From Lactifluus volemus (lineage: Eukaryota; Basidiomycota; Agaricomycetes; Russulales; Russulaceae), in NCBI GenBank assembly GCA_022376515.1, contig WTXI01000083.1, forward strand, positions 62,001 through 126,000: a DNA stretch of 64,000 nt, given 5' to 3'. Positions 11,528 to 23,047 of this stretch are shown here, piece by piece (positions within the stretch are counted from its first letter, which is position 1; each line of letters starts with the position of its first letter). The notes below the pieces were generated by a model, which was given only the letters and a program-made list of their open reading frames with translations, was not told the origin of the DNA and searched no databases. Position numbers and translations under genes: made by a program.

Positions 11528-12500
11528 TAACCGCTTCCGGAGCCACGCATTTACTCGTCCATGTCCTGTCCTGAGCCCGTGAAGCTACTTCCGTACGCAT
11601 CACCTAATGCTTTTCTCTGACCGTATACCGACCCGTGCGTCTTGCCGGCGCGTACAGACTTTTAGTTTCTTCCTTCCCACTATTTCATGAGAGAGCACGA
11701 CGCGACGCATCCCCGTGATCTACTGTGAGCACACGCGTCATTCCTGTCTTACTTATTCGAGTCATCCCTTGTTCTTCCATTCTGCTCGCGTTTGCGTCTG
11801 CTAGGGTTTTGTAGGGCCTTGTACCCTTTCTCCATGTTGCTGGACAAAATTCACTTCCAACCTACTACTACGCCACTTATACTCGCAGGATCCGTACCTA
11901 CATACCCCACTGGACTCCGTTTGTGTGTCTGGCTGGTGCCGATCGTGCATAGTAGCTATGTGTTCGAAGTATGTTCGAGGCCTCATTTCCTTTAATCGAA
12001 GCACCGCCGCCAAGCCCAAGTTATCATCTTCTCCAAATCCTTCGCGTAAGCTCTTGAAGAGCATTTTCTAAGGACCTCTTTCCTCTTCTTACTAGTAGGA
12101 CGGTGCGCTATCACTCGCGTTGCTACCGGTCCTGTGAGTTTGCGCGTGGTCTTTTCTGGTGGTTGTGCGTTGGCGAACTTGAACTTGAACGAGGGAGCGA
12201 GTGGACCTAGCCTGCAGTGGGGCGTGACGCATCTCACCGCAGCCACAGTGTGTTCGAGTTTTTGAAGAGTCCAGTGGTGAAGCTCGCATGGGCAGGGCAA
12301 TCCAGATGGACAATAGTTTAAGGTTGATGAGGAAGAGGACCGGAGATCGGGTGACACCAGGCGTGGACCACATTTTATGCCAGGAACGGAACGTGCGCGG
12401 GCAACTACCTGGATGATACCTGAGGTATTACAGGTTGCATGATGGGCAAAGAAAGGAAACGTTTTATAATAATCGGCGTGGGCGTATATGAATACAGGGG
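11528..12500 (+). other. Gene-free stretch downstream of secreted protein gene B
   Basis: No supported gene. It carries the downstream half of the duplicated block and the boundary with the DUF6535 duplication at about 12500. Confidence 0.5.
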
Positions 12501-12509
12501 AAGGAATAC

Positions 12510-15500
12510 ACTAAAATTCGTCATGCAAAAGAGTAACTCCAAGCTTACAACACCTGCGGTTGGTCACGGTGGCGCTCAGCCGAGCCCGGCAGTATCAACG
12601 CTAACAAAATCTTGACGCAAAAATTGAGCCCCTGCGTATTGATCAAAAAGAAAATATGTCAAAGGCTTGCAACGACATTTGACAAAGCCACGCCGACTGC
12701 AACTTACCTCTGCCCTGTAGAGACTATGCTGGATTCTCCGGTGATTCACGATTCCCCCCTCCCGAAATAGTTGTGGCAGCATGAGAGGTCGACGGTTCTG
12801 ACTGTTGAGGGTGACCGGGGAGTTCCAACGGACTAGAAGTGTCCCTGACTTGGGTATCTTCGCCCATTCTGAGAGTTGTAGTGGTTGTACTGGTGGCACC
12901 AGGCACCGACAAAGGAGCTACTTGCGATTGAATGGGTAAGGAGGCGAGGATTGGAGATGAAGACGAAGATGCCTGTCCGGGAGGGGACTCTGCTTGCAAA
13001 TGGTGGCCCGAATCCCCTGTAGGCTGGTTGATAGGACCTGGCAAGATGGTCGCCGATGATGGTGAGTCAGGCACCACAGTGTCGATGGCTGTCTCATCGT
13101 CTTGTGGAGTTGTGCTGGTGCCAGCTACTTGCGCTGAAGGGGAAGGATCGAGATCGTTTTCGCGGGAGATAGGAGAGGGGCTGAACCTTGGCACGTCAAG
13201 GTCATCACCAGGTGAGGACAGGTCTAGCGGTTGTGAGCTGGTATGAATGGGAAGCCATGGGGACAAGGGGGAACTAGTAGGGATCTCTCGATGTTGTGGG
13301 TCGAAGCATAGAGGATATGACAGCGCCTCGTATCTGTTGAACTGGGTGTCATCGGTGCCTTCGTGTAAGTCTATGTAAAGACTGCGAAGCATGAAGACAA
13401 TGAAGTGGGGAACGCTTCCATCTCTAGTCTTCTGTGCTTTTGGAACGATTTCATTCCACAAGGAACAGAAGTCGTGCTGCAGTTCAGGAAGAGCATTTTG
13501 TATGTTAAAATTCGACGTTGGTTCTAGGATGCACTCGGCGGCTTCGCGAGCCATACCACTAATGATGCCGGAGGAGGAATTCGAGATCATGCGCGCCATG
13601 TGGATCCAGTTGGCAAGTAACACGCTATCGTTGCCTTGTGCGAGATACCTTCGAATGTCATTTTCTGATTTGCCCAATTGGTCCGCAGCGAGTTCAATCC
13701 AGTCATCTCCTCCCTCCACGCTCGCTATGATGAGAGCGATGATAGTTTGTGCACACAAACCAATGTTCTCGTCTGGTCTCTTGGGGCTTCTCAGAATGCG
13801 CCCCAATTCGACGGTCCGCAGCAGACTGTGGTCTACGGCCTCAGACAACAGGTCCCGTATGGCTGTGCTTTGGGTTGCATCGGCGATCTTCACGCACATT
13901 ATGAAGCGTTGTACTTTGTCCGAATCGGTGACGAGAGGTGAAGTGTTTGACAGAGTGCGGTTCAAGAATTCTATCAAAGCCGAAGAAAACTTCCTGGAGT
14001 CCCTGGAGTCCAATGCCGCGAGACTACGTAGGGGATCCTGGACGATTTGTGAGCTATAAAAGCCATAGATATACTCAAAAAATTTATCCAGCTGATCATC
14101 TGAGGCGAAGGAATGGGCGTCAAATGTCCATTTTAGGATGAACTTGTCAACCTTCGATTTCTTCTTCTTGGTAACCTCCTCTCCTGCCATCCTCTCGATA
14201 CCTTTTGTAAACCCTAAGAAGTATGTGGTAGCCATATCACGAAGGCGCTTCGAGAAGCAGACTGAATACAATAGGACGGCATATAGGCGAAAGACCAGTG
14301 GGGAAAGAGGTGAATAGTATGGGCTGTCCACCCGCAGAATTGGCATGATTGTGATGATCAAGTACATCAATGCGGAGGCACCAACCCACCAAACTACGAC
14401 ACAGAAGACAGTGGGGTTGGTATTGAAGAGATATATGAGAAGGCCAATAAAGAACAGGAAGAGAGAAATGTGGATGAGGGCGGGTATCGCTTCTGCCACC
14501 AATTGAAAGCGCAACTTTTTGACGCCACGGGCAAAGAATGCAGAAATCCTGGCGCCATCATGTGGGCTGTGCCGTGGCCTCTGAATGATCCTGCGGTATC
14601 GACGGGCCCATTGTTGTAACATTGTTGCCAGCATGGCACAGGTGAGACTGATAGTCAAGCTCAAGAACCAGAGTGAGTTAACCAATATGAGGTGGTTCGG
14701 GACAATGAAAGGCGGCGATTCAACTCGAGTGACGGGGATGGATGATCGAGACACGTTGCCGTCGGCGAGGAGTTGTAAGATATTCTCGAGAATGACTGCT
14801 GACTTTTCCTGGGGGTTTGGCTTGAGGTCGAGGACAGTCACTGCGAGCAGCACCGCAACGGAAGCAGAGAATAAACCGGTCTATCGTTTGATGCTATGTG
14901 AAGTGGTATTAAAACTACGCTGCATTGAGGACTCACGAAAATGAGAATGCCATTAGCATCCTTTTGCCAGCGGGTGGCTACCATACTGTCTTCTTCTTCT
15001 GTCATCCTGCAATACATGTTGAAGAAGGGCGCGGAGCTATCGGAAAAGTCAAGCTGTTCCTCATCCTTTCCCCCACCGAAGGGTCCAACTAGGATACACA
15101 ATAGCTAAATTCGCGAGAATTAGATCAAAGTTAGGTGACATACCTGTCGTTCCCCGAGAAATGTTATTAATAAGGACATGGTGAGCCATTAAAAAAAATC
15201 TGCTAATGGGAAGGGGTTGAAAGATTTTTTGAGGGTCAAGGAGCAAGAGAGAGCAAAACGTTGAAGCCACGGTCAGCGAGGGCGTTATGATCGTTATCGT
15301 GGTCGACCAATAGCATAAAGAACGTATAAGGGCAGAGCGTCTGTCATGAATTAATCTCGTTACAGTAATTGATGACAAGATGACACGTAAATCTCTTTAC
15401 CGTCACTCCATCCGCTCTCTACGTTGTTACTTACCATCTCCTCCCCTTGGCACCCACAGGACCTCACCTTCCATGTAGATGATGTTGACCCAAACCAAAA

Positions 15501-16050
15501 AACTGTTGGGGATCTGAAAAGTCTTGTGCCCACACTCACATTGAACGCTTATTCTCTGCCACGTGCCATCAACGGAGGCAAGGAGTTCCATAGGAAGACT
15601 AGCGGGGCGGCGCTTGTACACCTACAAACGAACCACGTCTCGCTTCACTCCCATGCCGTGACTGGCGTTCTACATATCGCCTTTTGTAGGGGCAAGATCC
15701 GGAGCGTCAGGTAGAGCACAAAGAGGAGTTTTCTGGCTGCATTGGAACGTTGAGCGCGGAGCATGAAATTTCCGTGGCGATGAGGCAGGTTCCCGTCTGT
15801 GGTGTGAAGACAGTGACGGTGAAGAAATTGAACTGGGCGGATATGGCAATGGTGCGTACAGCGTGCGATCGATCATTCGGACTAAGGAACTCTATTTGGG
15901 ACAGAAGGTGAGCGACATTTTGCGCAGTCCGCTAGTAAAAGTCTTGTAGGGCAGCGAATGCTCACACGGCCCTCCGTCACACTCGTCAACCCGACGTTTA
16001 TATGCCTTGTAGCAAGCCACGCGTTCACCGATTCCCACAGCACCCGATTC
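12510..16050 (-). repeat. Tandem segmental duplication 2, copy 1
   Basis: The block matches about 16490-20000. Landmarks are CTAAAATTCG at 12511/16493, the whole DUF6535 gene, and upstream sequence such as AGTCCGCTAGTAAA and GCTCACACGGCCCTCC near 15925-15970 and 19865-19910. The promoter-distal part is more diverged than the coding part. Confidence 0.85.
12724..15189 (-). CDS. DUF6535 domain membrane protein, tandem copy 1
   Basis: Three exons (15189-15144, 15088-14937, 14880-12724) give a clean 784-residue frame. The DUF6535 region starts at about residue 50 with RWQKDANGILIF and carries about four membrane helices, near residues 60-85, 125-150, 195-215 and 220-245. The motif QQWARRY lies after the second helix and MPILRVDSPYYSPLSPLVF after the fourth. 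A middle helical region follows, then a Ser/Pro/Thr-rich tail of about 200 residues. The family is widespread and often multicopy in basidiomycetes; no function is established. The gene is paired head-to-tail with copy 2. The start at 15189 is the only ATG joined by a good intron (15089-15143). Confidence 0.85.
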
Positions 16051-16480
16051 CGTATATAAACCTACCAACCCCCACTGCCGAATCGATATCGATTGATTTC
16101 CCCACGTCATGAAATCCCATGAAGAATCATCTAACTTACCTGATACTTGCTTGAAGGAACTTGTACTCGGAGGGCCTTAGGAGGCACGGCACTCATCAGA
16201 TTCTTAGAAGTCATCAAGGTCTGCTTTGATGCAGCTGCCTCATCTAGTCTTAAATACGCCAACCTATCGTTCGACTGTGAACACTGTTTTTACATACCCG
16301 CGTTGGCTTCAGCCTATGGCGGGGTTGTTGATGGATCACGTGAACCAGACGTCGCTACGAACCCATAAAATCAACTCCCAGGCGTAGACCGCCATTGGCT
16401 AGTTAAATTATAGATTGAATATACAGCGGACATGAAAATAAAAGTATAGTAATGGCAAGGGCATACTGTGAAACATAGAT
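15190..16480. other. Gene-free spacer between the DUF6535 copies
   Basis: Upstream region of copy 1. Parts (15400-16050) are recognisably similar to 19390-20000. ORFs here do not agree between the two copies, which argues against a conserved coding sequence. Confidence 0.5.
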
Positions 16481-16489
16481 AAATGCAGC

Positions 16490-19400
16490 ACTAAAATTCG
16501 CTATGCGAAAGAGCGACTTCACACTTCCAACACTTGGCATAGCCCTGTTCTGGCCTAGGCAGCATCAGCGATATCAACGAGAAAATGAACCTTGGCACAA
16601 TAACTGAAAAAGAAGAAAACGTCAGACACCTGCAACGACATTCGACGAGCCACGACTGCGACGCACCTGCCATGTAGGGATTACGTTGGACTCTGTGATG
16701 ATTCACGATTCCCAAATCCAGAAGTAGTTGTGACGACATTAGTAGAGACTACCGGTTCTGCTAGAGACTGTTGTAGTTGACCAGAGAGTTCCGATTGACT
16801 GGAGATGTGCGTATCTTCATCCGCCCTAAGAATTCCATCAGTTGCAGTGGCACCAGGGTCCAACAAAGAGAATATCTGCGAATGAACGAGTAGGGAAGTG
16901 GCGATTGGAGATGAAGATGAAGACGCTTGTCGGGGAGGGGAATTGTCGAAATTATTCACAGATGACCCTACAGGTAAATGGGGATCCCCTGTGAGCTGGC
17001 TGTTACTAGGTCCGGGAAAGAGGGCGGCCGGTGGTGGTGAGTCGAGGACTACGGCGTGAGGGTCGACAGGTGTCACATTGCCTTGCGGAGTCATGCTGGT
17101 GCCAGCTACTTGTTCTGGGGGGTCAGGAGCGAGATTGGTTTCAGAAGAGATGGGAGAGGACGTGACGTGTGGCGGCGCGTCAAAGGCATCACCAGGTGGG
17201 AACAGATCTTGAGGCAGTGAGCCGGAATGAGCCAGAATCAAAGGGGGCAACGAAATATCGGCGGTCACGGTCTCATGGGAGGGTGAGTGTGGGTGTGGGT
17301 TATTACACAAAGGATACGACGACACCATGAACTTGTCGAATGAGGGTGCCGGGGTGTCATCGATGTCTTGGTGTAAGTCAAGGTAAAGATTCCGAAGCAG
17401 GAAGATAATAAAGTGGGGAACGCTTCCATTCCCACTCTTCTGCGCTTTTGAAACGATTTCATTCCACAAGGAACAGAAGTCGCGCTGCAGTTCAGGAAGA
17501 GTATTTCGAATGTCAAATCGGGAAGATGGTTGTAGGATGCACGAGGCCGCGTCGCTAGCCATACCCCGATTGTTACCTGACGAGGAGTCCAAGATTTGGC
17601 GGGCCATGTGGATCCAGTTGGCAAGTAACACGCTATCGTTTCCTTGTCCGAGATACCTTCGAATATCATCTTCCGATTTTCCCAATTGGTCCGCAGCGAG
17701 TTCAATCCACAGGTCGTCTCTTTCCTCCACGTTCGCTATGATTTCAGCGACGATGGTTTGCGCACACAAACCAATTCCTTCGTCAGCTCTATTCGGGCTT
17801 CTTAGAGTGCGACCCACTTCAACGTTTCGTACTAGACTGTGGTCCGCCGCGGCCTCAGAAAACAGGTCCCGCAAAACTGTGCCCTGCGTTTCATCGGTGA
17901 TCTTCACGCACATTATGAATCGTTTTACTTTGTCCAAGTCGCTGACCGAACTGGATGACAGAGTACGGTTCAAGAATGCCACCAGGGCCGAAGAAAACCT
18001 TCTGGAGCCCAATGTTGCAAGACAACGTAGGGGATTCCGGACAACTTTGTTTGAGCTATAAAAGCCATAGATATGCTCAAAAAATTGATCCTGTTGGTCA
18101 TCTGATGCAAATGCGTGGGCGTCAAATGTCCACTTCAGGATGAAGCTGTCGACCTTCAACGATTCCTTGATAACCTTTTTTCCGGCCATCTTCTCAATAC
18201 CTCTTGAAAGCCCTGAGAAATATGTGGTGGCAAGACGACGGAGGTGCTTCGAGCAGCAGACAGAATATAATAGGACGGCATATAGGCGAAAGACCAGTGG
18301 GGAAAGAGGTGAAAAATATGGGCTGTCCACCCGCAGAATTGGCATGATTGTAATGACCAGGTACACCATTGTGGAAATCGTGACCCACCAAACCATGGCA
18401 CAGAAGACCGTGAAATTATTATTGCGGAGATATATGAGAAGGCCGATAAAGAACAGGAAGAGGGAAAAGTGGATGAGGGCGGTTATCGCCCCTGTCACCA
18501 CCGAAAAGCGCAACGTTTTGACGCCACGGGCAAAGAATGCACGAATCCGGGCACCGTCGTGAGGGGTGTAACGCGGCTTCTGAGTGATCCGGAGGTATCG
18601 ACGGGCCCATTGTTGTAACATTGTTGCCAGCATGGCACAGGTAAGACTGATAGTCAAGCTCAAGAACCAGAGTGAGTTCACCCAGATGATGTAATTCGGG
18701 GGAGAGAAGGGCGGCGGGGTAGCTGGAGTGACAGAGACGGGTGATTGAGATGGGTTGGCGTCGGCAGAAAACTGAAGCTTATAGATATTTTCAAGGTAAA
18801 ATGCTGAGATGTCCTGGGGGTTTGGCTTAAGATCGAGGACGGTCACAGCGAGCAATACCGCGACGGAAGCAGAGAATAAACCGGTCTATTTTTGAGGTTA
18901 TATGAAGTGATATGAAAGCTATGCTGAGGACTGACGAAAATGAGAATGCCATTAGCATCCTTTTGCCAGCGGGTGGCTATCTTGGTGTCTTCTTCCTCTG
19001 ACGATGACAGATACATGTTAAAGAGAGGCGTTGAGCTATCGGAAAATTCATGTTCCTCATCTCTTGTCGCATAAAAGGGGTCACCTATCGAATATGTTAG
19101 CGAAATTCACGAGGACGGAGCCTGAGACTGTCGGTAAACATACCTGTATTGCTCCGAGTCGCACCCTGAGGCATGTTAAGGATGTGGTCGCCCATTAAGA
19201 GAGACTGTCTGCCCTCTCCGAGTCCGACTCTCTAGAAGTTGGATTAGCGAACACGCGGCGAACACACGCGGATTCGGAATGTTGAGTTACCCTTTTTGGT
19301 ACCCGGTTCGGTAACACGGGTAGTTTTGTTTAGTGATGTACACTGTACGTATTTGTTCATGCTCGCCTCAGATATTTCAGGAGTCATACCGTATCCAGCT

Positions 19401-20000
19401 CTCTCTACATTGTTAACTTACTCAAGAGTACCCTCAGGCTTCTCTTTCACCCTCGATATCAACAGTGTCTTACGCTCAAATTTCGTGCATGAACTTGACC
19501 CATACAAGATCAAACAGAAGTTGCTGTACCCGTATTCAGATTGCGCGAGTGATCGTTCGCTCGTAAGCGCACAAGTGCCTGCGCGTATGGATCTGCCGGC
19601 GGAAGAACCAATCTACGTACAGTGACTGGCGTTCTGTCTTTTTTTTTTGTAGGTGCAGGATCCGGGGCGTCGGATAGCTCATTAAGAGGAGTTTCATGTG
19701 CTCTGTACACCTCACATCACAAACCGGAACCTTCTCCCCCTCCCCTTGTGGATGTTTCACGCCTCCCGGGATGTTCTAACTGAACTGGATGGAACGTACA
19801 CAGCGCGGTCGATCATTCGCATTAGGGCTAAGGAGCTCTATTTGGTGGATGTCATTTTGCATAGTCCGCTAGTAAAGGGCCTGTATGAACCGCGGATGCT
19901 CACACGGCCCTCCCTCACACTCGTCAACCTGGACACCTCGGGCAGGTCCTGCCCGTATCAGTCAGGCTCATACATTCAACGATTCCCAAAGCTCCAGATT
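16490..20000 (-). repeat. Tandem segmental duplication 2, copy 2
   Basis: Second copy of the 12510-16050 block in the same orientation, offset about 3.95 kb. Confidence 0.85.
16681..19195 (-). CDS. DUF6535 domain membrane protein, tandem copy 2
   Basis: Exons 19195-19144, 19084-18936 and 18885-16681 sum to 2406 bp, an 801-residue protein without a break. It starts MGDHILNMPQG, shows TRWQKDANGILIF, four membrane segments as in copy 1, QQWARRYLRI and MPILRVDSPYFSPLSPLVF. The helical core is strongly conserved with copy 1, while the Ser/Pro tail (from about residue 600) has changed in sequence and length. Intron positions are identical in the two genes, so this is a DNA-level duplication, not a retrocopy. 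Function unknown; probably an integral membrane protein. Confidence 0.85.
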
Positions 20001-20504
20001 CCGACTATAAACCTACCAACCACCTGCACGCCGGCGGAGCGCTTGTTTGGCAGTACTTACAGTATCTCGTGTCTGTCTTTCTTTGTGCTGATATGCGATC
20101 CTGTTGTTATTTGTTTGATTCACTCCCTGGACCTTCCACTGGAGTCAGGATCGATCGCCCCGTTGGAATAGCAAAATGCGTTGCAACGGGCTCGAAGCAG
20201 TGGGGTAGGGGGATGATATATTTTATTGCTGATGCTATGAAAGATAATATGCGAGGTATCGGTAATCTTTGACTACGTGCGTGAAACTGTAACTACAATG
20301 TACCTAAAAAAAATTGAAAGCGACGCAAACGCCGTTACGTCGACCGAGGGGGTAATGATAATGTGAACCCCAGAGAGATAGATAAAGCGGTTAACGCTGA
20401 TAAGTTAAGTGGCTGTGATCGTGAGCCCGCTTACGGGCAGGGCGATTAAAAAGGTGAAAAAATTATTTAAAGAAAAAACGGCAGATCGCGAGTTGTTGCC
20501 GTGA
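19196..20504. other. Gene-free stretch upstream of DUF6535 copy 2
   Basis: No gene is supported. The ORFs at 19296-19625 and 19698-20171 have no counterpart in the sister spacer and no recognised domain. Confidence 0.45.
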
Positions 20505-22422
20505 TCAGGGTCGCACCATCGGCATGATCAGCAGAGGAGGGTTGGCACCAGCATTGCTCGGCAGGCGCGGGCGCTTCAGCGCAGAACGCAGCGGAGGTTT
20601 GGGAATGAGTCGGTGCTGCATATCAATACGCACGCCCTCCTCATTCATCCAACCTTCTCCATAATCTGGATAGTTTGCGAGGTCAAGAGGGTACCCTTCT
20701 CCCGGAGGTGCGGGCTTGTAATCCCCCTTGTTCGTCCAAAGCTGGTCTCTATAAGCGAAAGACAAAACGTTAGCGATCACCGTGAGGGAAGGAAAGGAGG
20801 GGGGGGGGGATAAAAGACATACCCGCGACGGTTGTGCCAGCCCTTGCGCCGCTCGTGCATCGGTATCGGTGAGGGGCAAATAAGATTCTCGTCATTGAAT
20901 CGCACACGTGTAGACACGAGGGTGCCCTGTCCACGCGGCGCAGACTCCGCACGGCGCAATGGGGCTGGAGGCCCTGGATTTACCGTGGGAAGTGGGTCAG
21001 TCGCTCTCCGCACGGGAACCGGCGGGAAGGCCACACCCACAACGGAGTTTCGATGAATGGATTGTGGACGAGGTTGAGGTGCTGACGAGATGGAGTCACG
21101 GCGGACCGGATGGTTGGGTGGTTGGGGTGCGGCAGGGACCGGATCCCGGACGATCGGTTGTACGGATGGTTGTGCTGGGAGTGAAACCGAATCACGGCGA
21201 GTTTGTTGGGCAGACGGTGGCGCTGATGGAGGGAGGGAATCGCGGCGAGACCTCCCTGGAGTGTACGTGGGTGGGGCGGACGGTTGGCCTATGATGCTCG
21301 AGCGGGCGCCTGGTGATGTGGAGAGTCCGGGAGGGAGAATCGGTCTCTGTTGTTCTCGCTCGAGGGATGGGGGATGGGAGATTACGGCACGACCAGCGTA
21401 GCCGGAATCTTGTCGTTGTACAGGAGCTGTAGGGGGAAGCACGAGGCTATCGCGAGGCATGGGCGTCTGGATATCCTGCCGACGCTGCAAGGGAACAGGC
21501 TGACGTGCGAGACTAGCGATCCCCTGTGTTTGGGAGATCGAAGGGCCTCGCGGGGCGATGACGCTGTTCTGGGGCTGTGACGACACAGGCGGGGGCAGGA
21601 TACGACGGTCCTCAGAGATGGGGGGTGGACGAGATGACATCATAGAATAATACCGTTGCATCGTGCCAGGCGCTATATCTTCGCCGTTATAGGGACCCTC
21701 AGTGATCGTGCTATCGGTGTCAGAGTCCGAAACGGAGCCTGAGTAGCAGGAAATATTAGGATAGTGGGTCAGGCCACAAGGGAGATGCGAACCCACCCTC
21801 GGGTAAAGCAACACTGATGATTCCAGCGTTGTAATTCTGTTGGGCCTGAATAAGCGCTGGGAGGTTGGGCGGAACAATGCGGGAGGGCGAATGATCCGGA
21901 TCAGAGTCCGAGCCGTCGTCTCTAATACCAAAAATGCTCTGGAGAGTTTCAAGACTACTTGAGGCGAGAATAGAGGCGTCGTCTGGGGCAGAGAAAAAGG
22001 ATTCCTCGTCGTCATAGAAGTCGGATTTTGATGAGACGGAGGCTTCATACACAAATGTGTTCCTAGCACCGGAGGGATAGATACCAAACTTGCGTGAGCC
22101 ATGCGAATTTTTCTGCTCGTAGGCAGTGTCGATCGTCGAGCGGTGAATGTAGTTGGCTGGATTGAAAAATGTATCAATGGGAGGGGAAGGAGGTTTTGAA
22201 GCACTCGTGACGCGGGTGAGCGCCCCGCCGGACTTCTGCTCGGAAAGGGTGGGAGCTGGGTAAAATGTTGGAGCGTTTGTGGTATTTTCAAAGATACGAA
22301 GTGCCCTACTTGGTAGGTTCATTACAAAGTTCTAAGATATTAATTAGTCGAGGGTATCGGAGGGGGGAAGAGAGAGAATGAACCTTTGCAGGAACACTAC
22401 GAGAAATTCTAGAGGACGCCAT
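20505..22422 (-). CDS. Proline/serine-rich protein, conserved C-terminal motif
   Basis: Four exons (22422-22384, 22331-21797, 21738-20823, 20748-20505) sum to exactly 578 codons. The N-terminus is MASSRISRSVPAK. An acidic serine-rich part (residues about 110-200) is followed by about 250 residues of Pro/Arg/Ser-rich disordered sequence containing repeated RRDS motifs, typical kinase-site context. The C-terminus has an ordered block, ERRKGWHNRRGDQLWTNKG to GEGYPLDLANYPDYGEGW, which I believe is the conserved signature in related fungal proteins of unknown function. The gene is divergent from CPSF1 with a 625-bp shared upstream region. It could be a scaffold or signalling substrate; this is inference only. 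Confidence 0.8.
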
Positions 22423-23047
22423 AATGTTTTTGGGCACGGTTAAAAGGCAGACGGGCGTTCAGGGTTTGAGGGGGTTTGTCAAGACACTGAGGTCAGAAGG
22501 GTCTTAAGGTCGGAAGGGAACTCCCGTTAGGACAAGCGGTCATGCTTTTAACACGAGCAGGGCCATTAGGGGCACAGGCGTTGATAAACCCGAAATGTAG
22601 GCCGAGAAAGGAGTGCTTCATACACGCGCGAACAGCGAGGAGTGATTTCACCCCTGCAAGTGTGACAGACTAACTTGAAATCCAACAGGCTGGAACACGG
22701 TAACGATCGAGTATGACGGTTCAAGGTTCCTTTAGATCTAAATGTGAGATACGAGAGGTTCTGATTGCGCCCACCCGTGAAAGCACTCTGCACTATGAGT
22801 TTCTGATTGTTGGACGGTACCGTCACGGTAGCTGTTAACTGGAGCGTTACCAAACCAAGTAATACTTCTCACGCCCTCATTGACCCCACACAACACACAC
22901 ACGAAACTGAATATTTCTCTTCCCTAGGCCTGGGCTTGGGGTTTGCGTCTTGCTTCTGTTAGATTGAAATTTTCAGTTCAACACGAACTATACTTATTTG
23001 TCAAATCCCTTTCTCTTTCTCTTTCCTGAACCCGGACACTACCCACT
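22423..23047. promoter_or_regulatory. Divergent intergenic region with CT-rich tract before CPSF1
   Basis: A 625-bp region between two divergent start codons. A pyrimidine tract (CCTTTCTCTTTCTCTTTCC, about 23008-23026) lies just before the CPSF1 ATG, as is common in fungal housekeeping promoters. No TATA box is evident on that side. Confidence 0.5.

Larger units (their letters stand above)
10230..12490 (+). repeat. Tandem segmental duplication 1, copy B
   Basis: Second copy of the 7720-9800 block, same orientation, offset about 2.5 kb at the promoter and about 2.7 kb at the downstream end, so it has gained sequence after the gene. Confidence 0.85.

Noticed and set aside
19296..20171. Two ORFs upstream of DUF6535 copy 2, one with a BTB-like ELYLVDVILHSP stretch
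   Set aside because: The matching spacer of copy 1 does not preserve either frame, and the resemblance is too short to call a domain.
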